Assembly: GCA_016791475.1 (NCBI GenBank)
Contig: JAEUWI010000011.1
Span: 93,997-157,996 of the forward strand
Origin: Candidatus Hydrogenedentota bacterium
GTDB lineage: Bacteria > Hydrogenedentota > Hydrogenedentia > Hydrogenedentales > JAEUWI01
Direction: 5' to 3'
DNA length: 64,000 nt
The notes below the pieces were generated by a model. That model ran no database searches. It saw only the letters and a list, made by a program, of their open reading frames with translations, and was not told the origin of the DNA. Made by a program: the position numbers and the translations under genes. Below, piece after piece: positions 39,901-45,900 of this stretch. How positions within the stretch are numbered: the first letter of the stretch is position 1; each line of letters opens with the position of its first letter.

Positions 39901-42900
39901 TGTCCGCAAGGGTCCACGTGCCGGCGCCGCCGTTGACCGCCGCGCGCGTCTGGCCGTTCACCGTCACCGACACCGCCGCCGTATTGTCGTTGATCGTGCC
40001 GCTAAGCGCCGGTGTGTTGTCTTTCGTCAACAACGTGTTCACCGTGATCGTCGGCGCGGTGAGGTCGATGACCAGCTCGTTGGCCGACCCGTCCGTCCCG
40101 GCGTTGCCCGCCGCGTCGGTCGCCGTCACGGCAACGCTGTAGGTGCCCGCCGCAAGGTTCGCGGGAATGACATTGTCGGCCAGGGTCCATGTCCCGTCGC
40201 CGTTGTTGGTAACCACCAGGTTGCTGTGCACCGACACCGTCAGGCGGATCACCGCCGCGGGATCGTTCACGGTGCCGCTCATCGCGGGCCGCTGATCGTT
40301 GGTCCGGCGGGCGTCCACCGTAACCACCGGGGCCGCCGTATCAATCACCAGCTCATTCGATGTGCTGTCCGTGCCGGTGCCGCTCGTGGTGGCCCGTACC
40401 TGAACGTCGTAGGTTCCGTCCGCGAGACCCGGATTGATCGTGTTGACCGGCAGGGTCCAAGTCCCGTTGCCATTGTTTGTCGCCACCAGATTGGTCTGAC
40501 CGCCCACGTCGACCTGGATGGAGGCGGCGGGCGTGCTTACCGTGCCGCTCAGCGCCGGGCGGTTGTTCGACGTGGCAAGGGCATTCACCGTAACCGTCGG
40601 CACGGATCCGTTGATCACCAGCTCGCTGGTGGTGCCGTCCGTCGCCACGTTGCCCAGACTGTCCGTCGCCGTCACCGCCACGTTGTAGGTGGCGTCGGGC
40701 AATGCCGGGGTGATGGCGTTGTCCGCCAGGGTCCACGTGCCGTTGCCGTTGTTCGTCGCGGGATAGGTGCTGCCGTTCACCACCACGGAAATCGTGGCCG
40801 TTGTGTCGTCCACCGTCCCGCTCAGCGCCGGGCGGTTATCGCTCGTGGTCAGCGTGGTCACGGTCACGTTCAGCGTCGTATCGATGCGCAGCTCGCCCGT
40901 GGTCGCGTCCGTACCCGTATTGCCCACGCTGTCCGTCGCCGTCACCGCCACATCGTAGGTATTGTCCGCAAGGGCCGGGTTGATCAGATCGTTCGCCAGG
41001 GTCCAGGTGCCGTTCCCGTTATTCGTCGCGGCGCGCGTCTGGCCGCCCACGGTCACCGAAATCGTCGCCGTCGTGTCGTCTATCGTGCCGGAAAGGGGCG
41101 GGCGATTGTCCCGCGTTGCCAGGGTGTTCACCGTCACGGCCGGGCCCGTGGTATCGATGCGCAATTCGTTGCTCGTGGAATCCGTACGGCTGTTGTTCGC
41201 CGTGTCCCGGGCCGTAGCGGCAACGGAATAGGTGCCGTCGGGAAGGGCCGTCAGCGCATTGTCCGCCAGCGTCCAGGTGCCGTTGCCGTTGTTCGTCGCG
41301 GTCAGCGTCTGGCCGCTCACGACCACCGTAATCACCGCGGCGTTGTCGTTCACCGTACCGGTCAGGGGCGGCGTGCTGTCCGCCGTCACCAACGTGTTCA
41401 CGGTGATGGTCGGCGCCACCGTGTCCACGCGCAGCTCGTTCGTCGTTCCGTCCACCCCGGCGTTGCCGGCGCCGTCCGTGGCGGTCACGGTCACGGGGTA
41501 GGTGCCGTCCGCAAGCGCCGGATTGATCGCGTCGTTCGTCAGGGTCCACGTTCCGTCGCCGTTGTTCGTCGCCGCGCGGGTCTGGCCGCTCACCAGCACG
41601 CTGATCGTTGCCGTGGTGTCGTTCACCGTACCACTCAGCGGTGGACGGTTGTCGTTCGTCAACAGTGTCGCCACCGTCACCGTCGGCGCGGTCGTATCAA
41701 GGATCAACTCGCCCGAGGTCCCATCGGTCCCCGCGTTCCCCGCGGTGTCCGTGGCTGTCGCCAGCACATCGTAGGTGCCCGCGGCCAGCGCCGGGTTGAT
41801 TGCGTCGTTCGCGAGCGTCCAGGTGCCGTTGCCATTGTTCGTCGCCGTGCGTGTCTGGCCGCCCACCACAATCGATATGGTCGCGGTGGTGTCGTTCACC
41901 GTGCCGCTCAGCGGCGGGCGCGTGTCGTTGGTCGTCAGCGCGTTCACCGCGATTGTGGGCGCGGCAAGATCGATCACCAGCTCATTCGCCGTGCCGTCCG
42001 TGCCCGTGTTCCCCGCCGTATCCGTCGCCGTCGCGGTGACGCTGAAGGTTCCCGCCGCGAGCGCCGGCGTGATCACATCGTTGTTCAGCGTCCAGGTCGT
42101 TCCGTTGTTCGTCGCCGGATAGGTGGATCCGTTCACCGTAACGCTGATCGTCGCGGCGGCGTCGTTCACCGTGCCGTTCAACGCCGGGGTCGTATCGTTT
42201 GTGGTCCGCGCCGTCACCGTAATCGTCGGCGCCGTCGTGTCCACCACCAGCTCGCCCGCCGTGGCGTCGGTGCCGGCATTGCCCACCGTATCCGTCGCCG
42301 TCACCGCGACGTCATAGGTGCCCGCGGCGAGCGCCGGGGATATGGTGTTGTTCGCCAGGGTCCACGTCGCGCCATTGTTCGTCGCCGTGCGCGTCTGACC
42401 GCCCACCGTCACCGAGATCGTCGCCGTCGCATCGTTCACCGTGCCGCTCAGGGGCGGCGTCGTGTCGTTTGTCGTGAGCGTGTTTACCGTCACCGTCGGC
42501 GCCGTCGTGTCCACGCGCAACTCGTTCGTCGTGGCGTCGCTGCCCGCGTTCCCCGCGGCGTCCGTCGCCGTCGCCGATACGTTGTAGGTGCCGTCGGGCA
42601 GGGCCGCGAGCGTGTTGTTCGCCAGGGTCCACGTGCCGTTGCCGTTGTTCGTCGCCGGATTCGTCTGGCCGCTCACCGTCACCGAAATCGTGGCGCCCGG
42701 CTCGCTCACCGTACCGGTCAGCGCGGGCGTGTTGTCCGCCGTGCTCAGCGTGTTCACCGTCACCGTTGGCGCGGTCGTATCGATGGTCAACTCGTTCGTC
42801 GTCGCGTCCGTGCCCACGTTCGAAGCCGCGTCCGTCGCCCGGACCACCACGTTGTAGGTCCCGCTCGCCAGGGCCGGGCTGATCGTGTTGTCCGCCAGGG

Positions 42901-45900
42901 TCCACGTGCCGTTGCCGTTGTTCGTCGCCACAAGATTCGTCTGGCCGCCCACATCCACGCGGATCGTCGCCGTCGTGTCGTTCACCGTGCCGCCGAGGGC
43001 CGGGCGGTTGTCGTTCGTCACCAGCGCGCTCACCGTTACCGTCGGCGCGGCCGTGTCGATGCGCAGCTCGTTGTTGGTCCCGTCCGCGCCGGCGTTGCCC
43101 GCCAGGTCCGTCGCCGTCACCGACACGTTGTAGGTGCCCTGCGCCAGCGCCGGGTTGATCGTGTCATCCGCGAGGGTCCACGTGCCGTTCGCGTTGTTGG
43201 TCGCCGTGTGCGTCTGGCCGCCCACCGTCACCGAGATCGCCGCGCTGTTGTCGTTCACCGTGCCCGTGAGCGCCGGGCGGTTGTCGTTGGTCGTAAGTGT
43301 GTTCACACCCACCACCGGCGCGGTCAGATCGATCACCAGTTCGTTCGTCGTGGCGTCGCTGCCCGCGTTGCCCAGGGTATCCGTCGCCGTCACCGACACG
43401 TTGTACGTGCCCGCCGCCAGCGCCGGATTAATCGTATTGTCCGGGAGCGTCCAGGTGCCATTTGCGTTGTTGACCGCCACCAGGTTGACCTGGCCGCCCA
43501 CGCTCACCCGAATCGTCGCCGAATTTTCGTTCACCGTACCCGTCAACTGGGGTTGCGCATCGTTTGTATTCAGCGCGTTGACCGTAACCACCGGCGCCGT
43601 ATTGTCCACGGTAAGCTCGTTGGTCGTGCCGTCCACGCCGGCGTTGCCCGCCGCGTCCGTCGCCGTCGCCGCCACGTTGAACACCCCGTTGGCGAGCGCC
43701 GTCAGGCTGTTGTCCGCCAGGGTCCACGTGCCGTTGCCGTTGTTCGTCGCCGCGCGCGTCTGACCGCTCACCGTAATGGATATGGCCGCGCCGGTCTCGC
43801 TCACCGTGCCGCTCAGCGCCGGCGTCGTATCCGTCGTCGCCAGCGTGTTCACCGTGATTGTGGGCACAATGGTATCCACGGTCAACTCGTTGTTCGTGCC
43901 GTCCGCGCCCGTATTGCCCGCCGCGTCCGTCGCCGTCGCCGCCACGTTAAACACGCCGTTGCCCAGCGCCGAGAGCGACCCATTCGCAAGGGTCCACGTG
44001 CCGTTGCCGTTGTTCGTCGCCGATCGCGTCTGACCGCTCACCGTGATCGAAATGGTCGCGGTCGTATCGTTCACCGTGCCGCTCAGCGGCGGGGTATTGT
44101 CGTTGGTCGTCAGGCTGGTCACCGTGATGACCGGCGCGGTCGTATCGATTACCAGCTCATTCGTCGTACCGTCCGTACCCGCGTTGCCCGCCGCGTCCGT
44201 CGCCGTCGCCGCCACGTTGTACGTGCCCGCCGCCAACGCCGTAAGCGACCCGTCCGCCAGGGTCCAGGTGCCGTTCCCGTTATTCGTCGCCGCGCGCGTC
44301 TGACCGCTCACCACCACCGAAACCGTGGCCGTCGTATCGTTGATCGTGCCCGAAAGGGACGGGGTCGTGTCGTTCGTCGTGCGCGCCGTCACGGTGATCG
44401 TCGGCGCCGTGGTATCGACCGTAAGCTCGCTGGCCGTGCTGTCGGTACCCGCGTTGCCCGCCGTATCCGTCGCCGTCACGGCAACATTGTAGGTGCCCTG
44501 CGGAAGCGCCGGATTGATCAGGTCGTTCGCCAGAGTCCAGGTGCCGTTGCCATTGTTCGTCGCCGCGCGCGTCTGCCCGCCCACCACCACACTGATCGTC
44601 GCGGTCGTGTCGTTCACCGTACCGCTAAGCGGCGGGCGCGCGTCGTTCGTCACCAGGGTGTTCACCGTAACCACCGGCGCCGTACCGTCCACCACCAGCT
44701 CGTTGCTCGTGCCGTCCGTGCCCGCGTTGCCCGCCGTGTCCGTCGCCGTCGCCGCCACATCGTAAGTGCCGTCCGCCAGGGTCGTCAGCGCATTGTCCGC
44801 CAGGGTCCAGGTACCGTTGCCGTTATTCGTCGCCGCCACGTTCGACTGGCCGCCCACCGCGATCCGGATGGCCGCGCTGGTGTCGTTCACCGTACCCGTA
44901 AGCGACGGCGTCGCGTCGGTCGTGTTCAGCGGATTGACCGTGATCGTCGGCGCGGTCGTGTCGATCGTCAGTTCGCCCGTGGTGCTCTCCGTGCCCACGT
45001 TGCCCGCCGCGTCCGTCGCCGTCGCCACCACGTTGTACGTGCCCGCGGGAATCGCCGTCAGACTGCCGTCCGCAAGTGTCCACGTCGCGCCGTTGTTCGT
45101 CGCGGTGCGGGTCTGGCCGTTCACCGTCACCGAAATCGTGGCCGTCGCGTCGTTCACCGTGCCGTTCAGCGGCGGCGTCGTGTCGTTGGTCACCCGCGTC
45201 GCCACCGTTATCGTCGGCGCAACGGTATCGATCACCAGTTCGTTCGTGGTGCCGTCGCTCGCCGCGTTGCCCGCCTGATCCGTCGCCGTCACGGCCACGT
45301 TAAACGTGCCCTGCGCCAGCGCCGTAAGGCTGCCATTCGCCAGCGTCCAGGTGCCGTCGCCATTGTTCGTCGCCGCGCGCGTCTGACCGCTCACCGTCAC
45401 CGAAATCGTCGCGCTCTGGTCGTTCACCGTACCCGTGAGCGGCGGGGTCGTATCGTTCGTCGAAAGGGTGTTGACCGTCACCGTCGGCGCGGTCAGATCA
45501 ATCGTAAGTTCGTTGCTGGATCCGTCGTTGCCCGTGTTGCCAGCCGCGTCCGTCGAAGTGACCGCCACGTTGTAGACACCCGCCGCAAGCGCCGTCAGGC
45601 TGTTGTCCGCCAGCGTCCAGGTACCGTTGCCGTTGTTCGTCGCCGCGCGCGTCTGACCGCTTACCGTCAGACTCACCGCCGCCGCAAGATCGCTCGTCGT
45701 ACCCGAGAGGGACGGCGTCGTATCGTTCGTGATCCGCGTGTTTACCGTCAGCACCGGCGCCGTGGCGTCCACGGTCAATTCGTTCGTCGTGCCGTCCGTG
45801 CCCATATTGCCCACGCTGTCCGTCGCCGTCGCCGCCACGTTGTAAACCCCGTCCGCAAGCGCCGTCAGGCTGCCGTCGGGCAGGGTCCACGTGCCGTTGC